From an uncultured Hungatella sp. (GTDB lineage Bacteria; Bacillota; Clostridia; Lachnospirales; Lachnospiraceae), in contig CATLBR010000003.1 in the NCBI GenBank assembly GCA_949879795.1, positions 62,001-126,000 of the forward strand: a stretch of DNA of 64,000 nucleotides. The letters are read 5' to 3'. The notes beneath the pieces were generated by a model. It was not told where the DNA came from, did no database searches, and saw nothing but the letters and a program-made list of their open reading frames with translations. Position 1 is the first letter of the stretch. Each line of letters opens with the position of its first letter. Both the position numbers and the translations under genes were made by a program. This document shows, piece by piece, positions 26,831 to 34,786 of this stretch.

Positions 26831-27709
26831 CTATTCAATATTCTGAATCTGCTCTCTGATCTTCTCGATCTCCGTCTTCAAGGCGATGGCACGGTCTGAT
26901 ATATCCAGGTCATTGGCCTTGGACAGGATTGTATTGGCCTCCCTGTTCATCTCCTGGGCGATGAAGTCCAGCTTTCTTCCTACAGTTCCGCCTGTCCTCA
27001 GTTCGCTCCTGGTATGTTCAATATGGCTTTTGAGCCTTACCGTCTCCTCGTCAACACAGACCTTATCAGCAAAGATGGTGACCTCTGTGGCGATGCGGCT
27101 CTCATCTATGGCGGTGCTGCCCAAAAGCTCTTTTACCTTTTCCTCCAGCTTCGCCCTGTATGCCGTCACAACCTCCGGTGAGCGCTGTTCCACATATTTT
27201 ACCAGTTCCGTCATATAGTCCAGTTTTCCCAGAAGATCCTGTCTTAAATTCTCCCCCTCCACGGTACGGCTATCCACAAACTGCTGGGCCGCCGCCTCCA
27301 TGGCCTCGGAGAGAATCTTCCATATAGCTTCCTCGTCATCTTCAGCCTGAGCCATGGTCAGCACCTCCGGCATTCTGGCAAGAACCGTCGAGGTCACATC
27401 ATTTTCTATAGAAAATTCTTTGCTCATCTTCTCAAAATACTGTACATACTCTGCCGCCAGGGATTCGTTATATTTCAGACACAGTTTTTCTTCCGTATAG
27501 TCTTCATAATTGATAAATATGTCTACTTTGCCCCGCTGAATATAGTTTTTCAGCATGCTCCGGATCGCCGATTCAAAATAATTAAATTTCTTCGGCATCT
27601 TGATGCTCAGATCCAGATAACGATGGTTTACCGCCTTCATCTCCACCGTGATCTTATACTGGTCCGTCACCTTCTCGCATCTGCCGAATCCTGTCATGCT
27701 CCGTATCAT
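26831..27709 (-). CDS. YicC/YloC family endoribonuclease
   Basis: 292 residues from the ATG at 27709, which gives the canonical MIRSMTGFGR start; the 22 codons upstream in frame are leader. The YicC_N domain (about 1-155) contains EMKAVNHRYLDLSIKMP, and DUF1732 forms the C-terminus, ending with GRKLDFIAQEMNREANTI and KNDLDISD-like residues. Family members are stress-linked endoribonucleases. It is the first gene of yicC-gmk-rpoZ. Confidence 0.93.
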   Translation of the reverse strand: MIRSMTGFGRCEKVTDQYKITVEMKAVNHRYLDLSIKMPKKFNYFESAIRSMLKNYIQRGKVDIFINYEDYTEEKLCLKYNESLAAEYVQYFEKMSKEFSIENDVTSTVLARMPEVLTMAQAEDDEEAIWKILSEAMEAAAQQFVDSRTVEGENLRQDLLGKLDYMTELVKYVEQRSPEVVTAYRAKLEEKVKELLGSTAIDESRIATEVTIFADKVCVDEETVRLKSHIEHTRSELRTGGTVGRKLDFIAQEMNREANTILSKANDLDISDRAIALKTEIEKIREQIQNIE

Positions 27710-27746
27710 CGGTAAACCAGCCTCTCTTTCGTCATAGATACATTTC

Positions 27747-27775
27747 ATTATAAGGCAAATGGAAAAACAAGTCAA
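27747..27775 (-). promoter_or_regulatory. yicC-gmk-rpoZ promoter
   Basis: -35 TTGACT (27770-27775), 17-bp spacer, -10 TATAAT (27747-27752) on the minus strand, about 40 bp before the yicC ATG. Confidence 0.8.
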
Positions 27776-27782
27776 TGTCTAT

Positions 27783-27810
27783 GAACACTGAAAATGTTTT
27801 GAAAGTGTTC
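27783..27810. promoter_or_regulatory. Inverted repeat between divergent yicC and GH4 promoters
   Basis: GAACACT (27783-27789) and AGTGTTC (27804-27810) form a perfect 7-bp inverted repeat with a 14-bp spacer. It starts 8 bp upstream of the yicC -35. It could be an operator for either gene; no regulator gene is adjacent. Confidence 0.35.
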
Positions 27811-27874
27811 GCGGTTCAATTGGATATATGTAAAAAAGCACCAAAGAATTCGGAGTTTCCCCAGTGTCACCCGC

Positions 27875-27903
27875 TTGTCAACGGCTCCGTTTTATACTAT
27901 GAT
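27875..27903 (+). promoter_or_regulatory. Promoter of the GH4 gene
   Basis: -35 TTGTCA (27875-27880), 17-bp spacer, -10 TATGAT (27898-27903), about 45 bp before the start codon. Confidence 0.65.
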
Positions 27904-27949
27904 AGTCTGTAGAAAATGTGTTCAGACAGCAAATACGAGGAGGAAGATG

Positions 27950-29350
27950 ATGAATTACCAAAACAACAGGGTTTCTGACCTGCAGATCGCCTACATCGGA
28001 GGCGGCTCCAGAGGATGGGCCTGGACTTTCATGACCGATTTATCTATGGAGGACTCTCTTGGCGGCACTATCCGCCTGTATGACATTGACCGGGAAGCAG
28101 CAAGACAAAATGAGATTATCGGAAATCACCTCTCAGAGAGGCCTGACGCCAAAGGCAGGTGGAATTATGTCACCAGTCAAACACTACAGGAGGCCCTTGC
28201 AGGAGCTGACTTTGTTGTGATTTCCATATTGCCGGGCACCTTCGACGAGATGCAGACGGATGTCCATCTGCCGGAGCGCCTGGGGATTTACCAGTCTGTG
28301 GGAGACACCGCAGGCCCGGGAGGTATTGTGCGCGCCTTGAGGACCATACCCATGTTTGTGGAAATCGCTGCTGCCATCAAGGCATGTTGCCCCGACGCGT
28401 GGGTCATCAACTACACCAACCCCATGACTCTGTGCGTGAAAACCCTGTACCATGTATTCCCCAAGATCAAAGCCTTCGGCTGCTGCCATGAAGTGTTCGG
28501 AACCCAGAAAGTGCTGAAGGGCATCTGTCAGGAAACCTTTGGTCTGAGGGATATAGACCGTCGGGATATCCATGTCAATGTGCTGGGAATCAACCATTTC
28601 ACCTGGTTTGACCAGGCGTCCTATAAGGGTATCGACCTGTTCCCTGTATATCGTGATTTTATTGAAAGAAATTTTGAGAACGGCTACGATGAGCCTGATA
28701 AAAACTGGGCCAACAGCACCTTCAACTGCGCCCACAGAGTAAAGTTTGACCTGTTCAACCGCTTTGGCCTTATCGCCGCTGCCGGCGACCGCCACCTGGC
28801 TGAATTCATGCCGGGAGATGAGTATCTAAAAGACCCTGAGACAGTAAAAGACTGGAAATTCGGCCTGACCACTGTGGCCTGGAGAAAAGAGGATTTAAAG
28901 AACCGGCTGGAAAAAAGTGCCCGCCTGGTAAAGGGAGAGGAAGAAATGGAGCTGACCCCTTCGGGAGAAGAGGGAATTCTTCTGATCAAGGCCCTGTGCG
29001 GCCTGGACAGGGTGATAAGCAATGTGAATATCCCCAACACCTACCTGCAGATTCCAAATTTGCCGCCCACCGCCGTGGTGGAGACAAACGCAGTGTTCGG
29101 CCGCGACTCCATCAAGCCGCTTATAGCAGGGGAACTTCCTGAAAAGGTGCTGTCATTGGTTATGCCTCATGTGGAAAATCACGAGTATGTCCTGAAAGCG
29201 GCTCTGGAATGTGACAGAAAATTGGTATACAAGGCGTTCCTCAACGACCCTCTTGTAAGAGGCCGGGCCGATGATGAGGAAGTAAAAAAACTTGCGGATG
29301 ATATGATCTCAGGCACTTTGATATATCTGCCTGAGGGATGGAGGCGGTAA
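27950..29350 (+). CDS. Glycoside hydrolase family 4 (alpha-glucosidase/galactosidase/galacturonidase type)
   Basis: 466 residues from the ATG at 27950 (27947 is an adjacent ATG); GAGGAGG lies 6 bases upstream. GH4 enzymes use NAD+ and Mn2+ in a redox-assisted hydrolysis. Visible are the Rossmann loop IAYIGGGSRGWAW, the dinucleotide-side ADFVVISILPG, INYTNPM, the metal-binding Cys in FGCCHEVFG and the metal-binding His in LGINHFTWF. CCHEVFGT rather than the CNVP of phospho-glucosidases suggests the AglA/MelA/uronidase branch acting on unphosphorylated sugars. The substrate is not decided. The frame opens at 27875, but that region holds the promoter. The gene stands alone, without a transporter. 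Confidence 0.88.
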   Translation: MNYQNNRVSDLQIAYIGGGSRGWAWTFMTDLSMEDSLGGTIRLYDIDREAARQNEIIGNHLSERPDAKGRWNYVTSQTLQEALAGADFVVISILPGTFDEMQTDVHLPERLGIYQSVGDTAGPGGIVRALRTIPMFVEIAAAIKACCPDAWVINYTNPMTLCVKTLYHVFPKIKAFGCCHEVFGTQKVLKGICQETFGLRDIDRRDIHVNVLGINHFTWFDQASYKGIDLFPVYRDFIERNFENGYDEPDKNWANSTFNCAHRVKFDLFNRFGLIAAAGDRHLAEFMPGDEYLKDPETVKDWKFGLTTVAWRKEDLKNRLEKSARLVKGEEEMELTPSGEEGILLIKALCGLDRVISNVNIPNTYLQIPNLPPTAVVETNAVFGRDSIKPLIAGELPEKVLSLVMPHVENHEYVLKAALECDRKLVYKAFLNDPLVRGRADDEEVKKLADDMISGTLIYLPEGWRR

Positions 29351-29441
29351 AGATAACATAGGGGCGCGAAGCAACATCTTCCGCCCCCATGTTCCTCACG
29401 ATTTTCCAGAACCTACCGCAGCCCCCTTTTATTTATGCCAC

Positions 29442-29870
29442 CTAATGCCCACCATCACATGTGCTGTAGATAAGATACAATTCATTATAAGTCTTTTTCA
29501 GATCATGGTACTTGCCGGAAGTGTGGATGCCATAAATCTCTTCCACAGAATAGGGCAAATTGGGCAAGTCCTCCCTCGTAACACTCACAAAGTAATTGTC
29601 CGATACCTTCACCGCGGCCGCGAACTCCTGAGATTTGACGAATTTATTTTCTTCATCCAGAAAAATAATCTGCTGGTGGAGATTGGGCAGCACAAGATTC
29701 CAGTCATTTCCCCCAAGGGTTCTGCGGGGGCGCTGACAGATGACTTCCACACCAGAACTCTCTCCCAGAGTTGCCGCCTGTTCCAGAAGATTGATCAGTT
29801 TCGTCTTTCCAGTGGCGCTGTCTCCTCGTATCAGCGCTCCTTTATTCTGATTGCTTCTTTCAGATATTCC
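29442..29870 (-). pseudogene. ATP-binding protein fragment lacking a start (downstream partner of DUF4869)
   Basis: The frame ending at 29442 can be read upstream to a TGA just past 29870 and gives a clear Walker A, LIRGDSATGKTKLINLLEQ, followed by EVICQRPRR and a C-terminal KTYNELYLIYSTCDGGH. There is no ATG, GTG or TTG before the Walker A; the first possible start (GTG, 29750) lies beyond it. The N-terminus is therefore missing, and the 5' part overlaps the end of the DUF4869 gene in another frame. I read this as the remains of a DUF4869-ATPase gene pair fused by a deletion. A non-standard start or frameshift from the upstream frame is the alternative. Confidence 0.6.
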
Positions 29871-30163
29871 TCATAACCGTGAACGACCACCCCGGTATTG
29901 GAAGAGGCGTTAAAAATCCTGCCGCTTTTGTCAAATACCATGAGGATCAATGCTTTGACGCCGCCGGAAATCTCTTTTGTTGAAATCGGTCCAAGTACCG
30001 GACTCAGAATCAGATGAGTGGCCACCACCTCTGACTTATCAATATCTTTAATCATGGAAACGGTCAGAGGATCGGTGATCCACTCATCTTCATATTGATT
30101 GTCGAAATATGTGGGGGGATGGTAAACAGCATTTTCTGCTTCGCCAAATATAATTTTCAACAT
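29831..30163 (-). CDS. DUF4869 domain protein, possibly shortened
   Basis: 110 residues, starting MLKIIFGEAENAVYHPPTYF, with DEWITDPL, DKSEV and ISGGVKALILM in the order expected for DUF4869. From memory the family runs to about 150 residues; here the segment after RIFNASSNTG goes straight to VVVHGYEEYLKEAIR, so a central part may be lost. GGAGAGGG lies upstream of the ATG. It follows the leftward C-S-lyase operon by 69 bp. Function of the family is unknown. The adjoining ATPase fragment is broken. Confidence 0.6.
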   Translation of the reverse strand: MLKIIFGEAENAVYHPPTYFDNQYEDEWITDPLTVSMIKDIDKSEVVATHLILSPVLGPISTKEISGGVKALILMVFDKSGRIFNASSNTGVVVHGYEEYLKEAIRIKER

Positions 30164-30232
30164 TCGTCTGCCCTCTCCAATTCCGTCCTCGCGGACTCTT
30201 TTTCATGACTTCGCCGTTCTGGTATCATCATA

Positions 30233-31432
30233 CTATAAGCCTTGGGGGATATCAAGAAAAGAATTCCGGAGAATCCTCTCCACAGCCTCTTTCACATAAG
30301 CCGGGTCCGTGGCCAGGTTCATCCGGATAAAGCCCTGGTACTTCTCCCCAAACCACTCTCCGTAGTCCACAGCCAGACGGCACCGTTTCTGGACAAACTC
30401 CTGGGTTCCGACGGACCCCACACAGGCTCTTAAGTCGATCATAGGCAGGTAAGTCCCCTCCAGAGCGCAGACCCGCGCGCCAGGCAATTTTCCTTCCAGA
30501 GTCTCTTTCAGATAAACATAATTGTCATGAATCACTTCCAGCACAGACTCAAGCCACTTCTCCCCATGACGGTATCCCGCCATGGTGGCCACCATGCCCA
30601 TAATGCTGATCTCCGTCCGGTTCAGCCCTGAGGCGAATCTGTCATAAACCTCTCTCAGCTTCTCATCCGTAATGATGATATGAGAATGGATCAAGGTGGC
30701 CAGGTTAAAGGTCTTGGAAGCGGAATTCAAGGTAATGACGATGTCCTGGTACTTTCCGCCGGACACTGTGGTGGCAGGCACAAACCGTTTCCCCTCAAAC
30801 ACAATATCCTGATGGATCTCGTCGCTGACCACCAGAACATGGTGCTTTTTACAGATGGCAAGAACCCGGTCCAGCTCCTCTTCCTTCCACACTCTTCCTG
30901 CCGGGTTGTGAGGCGAGCACATGAGAAACATTTTTACCTGATTGTCCACAACCGCCTTCTCAATGACCTCATAATCCATGGTAAAATATCCGTCATCATA
31001 GATCAGATCCACCTTCACCAGCTTCCTGTTATTGTTTGTCACCACGTTGTGGAAGGGATAGTATACCGGGGTCAGAATCATACAGGCATCCCCTGACCGG
31101 GTAAAAGCGTGAATCATCCAGGAAATCCCTGCCACACAGCCTGTGGAGAACCGCACCCACTCCTTGTCAACGGGAAAACCGTATCGCCTCTCCATCCACC
31201 GGGAAAATACGTCATAGTACTCCTCAGGCACCAAGCTGTAGCCAAACACCCCGTGGTCCGCCCGCTCTTTCAGGGCCTTTACAATGGCGTCACAGGTCTT
31301 AAATTCCATATCGGCCACCCACATGGCTAATAGATCCTTATCGCCGAACTTCTGCTCCAGGCCGTCCCATTTGGAACAGTCCGTCCCCCGGCGGTCCACC
31401 AGATAATTTCTCAAAAATTCCTCTTTGTCCAT
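30233..31432 (-). CDS. PLP-dependent C-S beta-lyase (MalY/PatB family), second copy
   Basis: 399 residues from the ATG at 31432; an ATG 11 codons upstream lies in the preceding gene. Fold-type I aminotransferase-like enzyme of the MalY/PatB group, which splits cystathionine and other S-substituted cysteines into a thiol, pyruvate and ammonia. Signatures: AMWVADMEF near the N-terminus (specific to this group), SPHNPAGRVWKEEEL, VVSDEIHQDI and the PLP lysine in LNSASKTFNLA. The C-terminal FIRMNLATD binds the substrate carboxylate. It is the last gene of the operon beginning at 41644, which also starts with a homologous enzyme. Confidence 0.9.
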   Translation of the reverse strand: MDKEEFLRNYLVDRRGTDCSKWDGLEQKFGDKDLLAMWVADMEFKTCDAIVKALKERADHGVFGYSLVPEEYYDVFSRWMERRYGFPVDKEWVRFSTGCVAGISWMIHAFTRSGDACMILTPVYYPFHNVVTNNNRKLVKVDLIYDDGYFTMDYEVIEKAVVDNQVKMFLMCSPHNPAGRVWKEEELDRVLAICKKHHVLVVSDEIHQDIVFEGKRFVPATTVSGGKYQDIVITLNSASKTFNLATLIHSHIIITDEKLREVYDRFASGLNRTEISIMGMVATMAGYRHGEKWLESVLEVIHDNYVYLKETLEGKLPGARVCALEGTYLPMIDLRACVGSVGTQEFVQKRCRLAVDYGEWFGEKYQGFIRMNLATDPAYVKEAVERILRNSFLDIPQGL

Positions 31433-31433
31433 A

Positions 31434-31703
31434 TTACTTTTCCCTCCTCGCCTGGTCCAGAACACGTTCCAGAGAAAGGGTTCTGGTGCCGTCTTCCAGG
31501 ATAAACAGGGGAATTCCCAAACCTCCCCGCCTCTTCACCTCATCAAACATTGGATCCGTTTCCCTCAATGTCATAAACTCTTTGAGAACCGGAAAATTCG
31601 TGGAAAGGTTGCAAAACTCTATGTCCACCTTCTCGTCTTTCAGCTTCATAAGAGCGTACAAAGTATCCTGACACAGGTGGCTTCCCATCAATCGGATCTT
31701 CAA
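31434..31703 (-). CDS. Glutaredoxin-related small protein
   Basis: 89 residues from a TTG at 31703 (LKIRLMGSHLCQDTLYALMK), with GGAGGAG eight bases upstream; the in-frame ATG further up lacks a site. It resembles the thioredoxin-fold 'glutaredoxin-related' proteins of clostridia: a beta strand, then HLCQDT with one active-site-position Cys, FCNLSTNFPVLKEFM, MFDEVKRRGGLGIPLFILEDGT with the cis-Pro. Only a single Cys is at the usual redox position, so it would be monothiol or non-redox. One base separates it from the following C-S lyase gene; a thiol-handling role fits the operon. Confidence 0.75.
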   Translation of the reverse strand: MKIRLMGSHLCQDTLYALMKLKDEKVDIEFCNLSTNFPVLKEFMTLRETDPMFDEVKRRGGLGIPLFILEDGTRTLSLERVLDQARREK

Positions 31704-31783
31704 GTCGTCTCCTCCTTTCATAGCACAGGGGCCAGGCAGCCTGTTGTCACACAAAACCGCCTGGCTTTCCCTCATATTCCTCT

Positions 31784-32152
31784 CTATTTCTCCGCTGCCG
31801 CCTCGATCTCGCACAACACGCCCTTGGGCAGAGTCTTCACCGCCACACAGCTCCTGGCAGGTTTGGAGACAAAGTATCTGGCGTACACTTCATTAAAAGC
31901 CCCAAAATCTCCCATGTCCGCCAAAAAACATGTGGTCTTAAATACCTTCTCAAAACCGCTTCCCGCCGCCTCAAGAATCGCTCCCACATTTTTACAGCTC
32001 TGCTCTGCCTGAGCGGCGATTCCTTCCGGCACTTCCCCATTTTCCGGATTCACCGGAATCTGGCCGGACGTATAGACAACTCCGTTTACCTCAAATCCCT
32101 GAGAATAAGGCCCGATTGCTCCCGGCGCTTTCTCCGTATTGATCAGCTTCAT
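31784..32152 (-). CDS. ridA: RidA family reactive-enamine/imine deaminase
   Basis: 122 residues from the ATG at 32152. RidA hydrolyses 2-aminoacrylate and related enamines, preventing PLP-enzyme damage. Signatures: GAIGPYSQGFEVNGVVYTSGQIPVNPENGEV, shown by its GPYSQ and SGQIP blocks; the catalytic Arg in KPARSCVAVKTLPKGVLCEIEA and the C-terminal Glu. It sits between M20 hydrolase and glutaredoxin-like genes, in one operon with two PatB lyases whose chemistry releases aminoacrylate, so it is a logical companion. Confidence 0.94.
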   Translation of the reverse strand: MKLINTEKAPGAIGPYSQGFEVNGVVYTSGQIPVNPENGEVPEGIAAQAEQSCKNVGAILEAAGSGFEKVFKTTCFLADMGDFGAFNEVYARYFVSKPARSCVAVKTLPKGVLCEIEAAAEK

Positions 32153-32177
32153 AACAAATTCCTCCTCATATTTTTTA

Positions 32178-33362
32178 TTATTTGAAAACAAACGCCAGCT
32201 CCGCGCAAACCCCCAGAGGCAGCGATGATTCATCAATATCGAACTTCCCGTTGTGGTGAGCCGCTCCGCTTCCGTAAGACTCATCGCGGATTCCCAGAAG
32301 CCCCAGAGCGCCGGGATAGAGTTCCAGATACCGGCTGTAACACTCCGACGCATACCAGCGGTCACAGTCCGCCAGCACCTCCTGGCCGCAGATCTGGCCG
32401 ATTTCCCGGGAAACCTCCAGGGCCACCTGCCTGTCATTGATCACCGGCTGAAGACTCACCTGATTCCTGGGCAAAAACTCTACCTTACACTTGTGACACA
32501 ATGCCGTGTGTTCCGCCACTGTATTGACGATGTTCAGGGCCTTGGCCCCTTCTTCCTTATTGAAAAATCGGGCAGTTCCCGCAATGTAGGCCTGTTCCGG
32601 TATCACATTAGGCGCATCCCCGGACTGGAACATACAGAGGCTGAGGGTCACCGTCTCCTCGGCGTCAAGCTGGTTCAAAAACGCCGAGTCGATCTGAGTC
32701 ACGATATGGGCCGCCGGCACGATGGGGTTGGCAGCCTGATCCGGTCTGGAACCATGTCCCGCCTTTCCCTTCACCAGAAAACCGATCCCCACGGTTCCTG
32801 CCATTCTGGGTCCCGGAACCACATTGACCTTCCCCGCATCCAGGCCGCTGTATACATGAAGGGCAAAGCATTCCTCCACCGGATACTGGGCCAGAGCCTT
32901 CAGCATGGTTTCCACGCCGCAGTTAGTCTCCTCCCCTTCCTCAAAACAGCAGTACACCGTGCCTTCCAGCTTTTCTCTCAGCCTCACAAGGGCCCTCATG
33001 GTCCCCAGAAGCACCGCCATATGGGCGTCGTGGCCGCAGGCATGGCACACCCCCTCAATGCCGGACACGCAGGCTTTCTCCCGCCGCAGATTCTGTGTGT
33101 CCTCCTTTACGGGAAGCCCGTCCATATCCGCCCGAAGGACTCTGGCCTTTCCCGGCCTGGCACCCTCAATGATCCCGATAATCCCGGTCCCTTCCAACAG
33201 ACGGTAAGGAACTTTCATGTCCTCCAGCTCCCGGATCAGGACCTGTCTGGTGTGATGTTCCTCCCCTGAAAGCTCCGGATACCGGTGAAACTCTCTCCGC
33301 ATATCCACTACATAATCTTTATATTCATAGGCAATCTCTCTAAGCTCCTGCCCGCTTATCAT
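32178..33362 (-). CDS. M20D-family amidohydrolase (N-acyl amino acid / aminoacyl conjugate hydrolase)
   Basis: 394 residues. The family (YxeP, hippurate hydrolase, IAA-amino acid hydrolase) removes acyl groups from N-acylated amino acids with two metal ions. Signatures: MRREFHRYPELSGEEHHT, RADMDGLPV, CHACGHDAHMAVLLG, FEEGEE, and the dimer-domain VKGKAGHGSRPD. YGSGAAHHNGKFDIDE holds the last metal-site His. In this operon a likely substrate is an N-acyl cysteine conjugate or Cys-containing dipeptide; that is inference. The ATG has GGAGGGAAGGAT upstream. Confidence 0.9.
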   Translation of the reverse strand: MISGQELREIAYEYKDYVVDMRREFHRYPELSGEEHHTRQVLIRELEDMKVPYRLLEGTGIIGIIEGARPGKARVLRADMDGLPVKEDTQNLRREKACVSGIEGVCHACGHDAHMAVLLGTMRALVRLREKLEGTVYCCFEEGEETNCGVETMLKALAQYPVEECFALHVYSGLDAGKVNVVPGPRMAGTVGIGFLVKGKAGHGSRPDQAANPIVPAAHIVTQIDSAFLNQLDAEETVTLSLCMFQSGDAPNVIPEQAYIAGTARFFNKEEGAKALNIVNTVAEHTALCHKCKVEFLPRNQVSLQPVINDRQVALEVSREIGQICGQEVLADCDRWYASECYSRYLELYPGALGLLGIRDESYGSGAAHHNGKFDIDESSLPLGVCAELAFVFK

Positions 33363-33478
33363 ATCCTTCCCTCCTGTCCGCTTTTCCTGGCCCAGCCTCT
33401 ATATGGCCGCCCCTCTGATACCACGGATTGCTCCGTACTCTCGCAATCATGTCACTTAGTTAAGCGAATTTCGTTTTT

Positions 33479-33596
33479 GCCCTCCGTGAGCCTGGACCGT
33501 CAGGGCGAATTAATGCTGTGAAGAAGAGACCTGTTTTTCGGGCTCTTCGAAACGTTTAGCAATTCTGAGCCCGGACGGTCCAGGCTCACGGAGGGC
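33479..33596. repeat. Long intergenic hairpin, 23-bp perfect arms
   Basis: 33479-33501 and 33574-33596 are exact inverted repeats of 23 bp (starting GCCCTCCGTGAGCC). The 72-bp interior folds again: GAATT..GCT with AGCAATTC and GAAGAG with CTCTTC. An outer ATTTCGTTT/AAACGAAAT pair (33468-33476, 33610-33618) extends it into the end of the amidohydrolase gene. No T run follows either strand. It lies between the amidohydrolase stop and the M20 gene within the operon. A short hairpin (GATTGC/GCAATC) follows at about 33427-33449. Its overall form is like the two related repeats elsewhere in the window, but the sequence is not recognisably the same. Confidence 0.85.
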
Positions 33597-33607
33597 CCCA
33601 CGAATAC

Positions 33608-34774
33608 CTAAACGAAATGACATTGCCCTCTGATCTGTTTCCCGTCAATAAACACGTAGCGGGGAGTTCCTTCCACAGTGAAGGGGGAACCGGACATTAC
33701 CACAAGGTCCGCATCCTTGCCTTTTTCCAGAGACCCGACCCTGTCCGCCACACCCACATGCCGGGCGGCGCAGATGGTAATGGCCCGAAGAGCGTCATAC
33801 TCATCCATGCCCGCTTTGATGGCATACCCGGCGTATACGGGAAGATTTTCCAGGGGAACTACCGGGGCGTCTGTGATAATGGACACCTGACAGCCTGCGT
33901 TGGCCAGGGCACCGGCGGTTTTCCAGCTGATGTTTCGGCACTCAATTTTCGACACGGAGCAGAATGTAGGCCCCACAGCCAGTAAAACATTCTCTTTTGC
34001 CAGTTCCTCCACGATAAGGTGGCCTTCGGTCACATGCTCCAGGGTGATATCAAGGTCAAACTCCCTGGCGATCCGCAGAGCCGTAAAGATATCATTGGCC
34101 TGGTGGGCGTGAGCTTTCAGAGGGATCTCCTTTCTCAGAACAGGAAGCAGAGCCTCACATTTCTCATCATAGGCCGGGTACTTGGAAACATCTCCTGCCG
34201 CCAGCTCCAGCTTCTTCTCATAGAGCCTGGCCTTTTTAAGCGCTCCCCGGATCATGGAGGCGTTGGTCATACGGCTTGACACGGCCTTGGACTGATAAAA
34301 TGTCTTGGGATTTTCCCCAAAAGCGCATTTCATGGCAGCCGCCTCTTTCACCACCATGGAATCCACCCTTTTCCCCCAGGTCTTGATCACTGAAAACGTG
34401 CCGCCGATACAGTTGGCGCTTCCTGGGCCCGTGGCCACGCAGGTGACTCCCGCCTGGGCCGCCTGCCGCAGATTCTCGTCGAAAGGATTGATGCCGTCGA
34501 TGGCTCTCAGCTGAGGCGTCACCGGGTCGTTGCCTTCGTTGACATCTTTTCCTGCCGCTGCCGCCCCTGCCACGCTTAACCCCACATGGCAGTGGGCATC
34601 GATAAAGCCCGGATATACGTCCAGTCCCTGGGCGTCGTAGGTCTCTGCCTCCGGCGCTGTCTGAGAAAGGCCCGGTCCCACCTTCCTGATCTTGCCGTTT
34701 TCGATCAGGATATCTCCCACAAAAGCCTGACGGTCCACGGCTGTGTGAATCCTTCCGTTTTTGATACAGATCAT
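33608..34774 (-). CDS. Metal-dependent amidohydrolase (imidazolonepropionase/prolidase-like)
   Basis: 388 residues. Amidohydrolase superfamily: small N-terminal beta domain (IKNGRIHTAV..IENGKIRKVG), HxH metal pair in GFIDAHCHVGLS, later metal His in KAHAHQANDI and LEHVTEGHL, catalytic Asp region ITDAPVVPL, and the closing GKDADLVVMSGSPF strand. Relatives include peptide-cleaving amidohydrolases and imidazolonepropionase; no histidine-degradation genes are near, so a dipeptide or N-acyl substrate delivered by the adjacent transporter is more likely. The first gene in the window (1-104) is of the same broad family. Confidence 0.85.
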   Translation of the reverse strand: MICIKNGRIHTAVDRQAFVGDILIENGKIRKVGPGLSQTAPEAETYDAQGLDVYPGFIDAHCHVGLSVAGAAAAGKDVNEGNDPVTPQLRAIDGINPFDENLRQAAQAGVTCVATGPGSANCIGGTFSVIKTWGKRVDSMVVKEAAAMKCAFGENPKTFYQSKAVSSRMTNASMIRGALKKARLYEKKLELAAGDVSKYPAYDEKCEALLPVLRKEIPLKAHAHQANDIFTALRIAREFDLDITLEHVTEGHLIVEELAKENVLLAVGPTFCSVSKIECRNISWKTAGALANAGCQVSIITDAPVVPLENLPVYAGYAIKAGMDEYDALRAITICAARHVGVADRVGSLEKGKDADLVVMSGSPFTVEGTPRYVFIDGKQIRGQCHFV

Positions 34775-34786
34775 CTTGTTCCTCCT

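Noticed and set aside
32253-33269. Rightward 338-codon frame opposite the M20 gene
   Set aside because: Antisense shadow; the leftward frame carries all M20 motifs.
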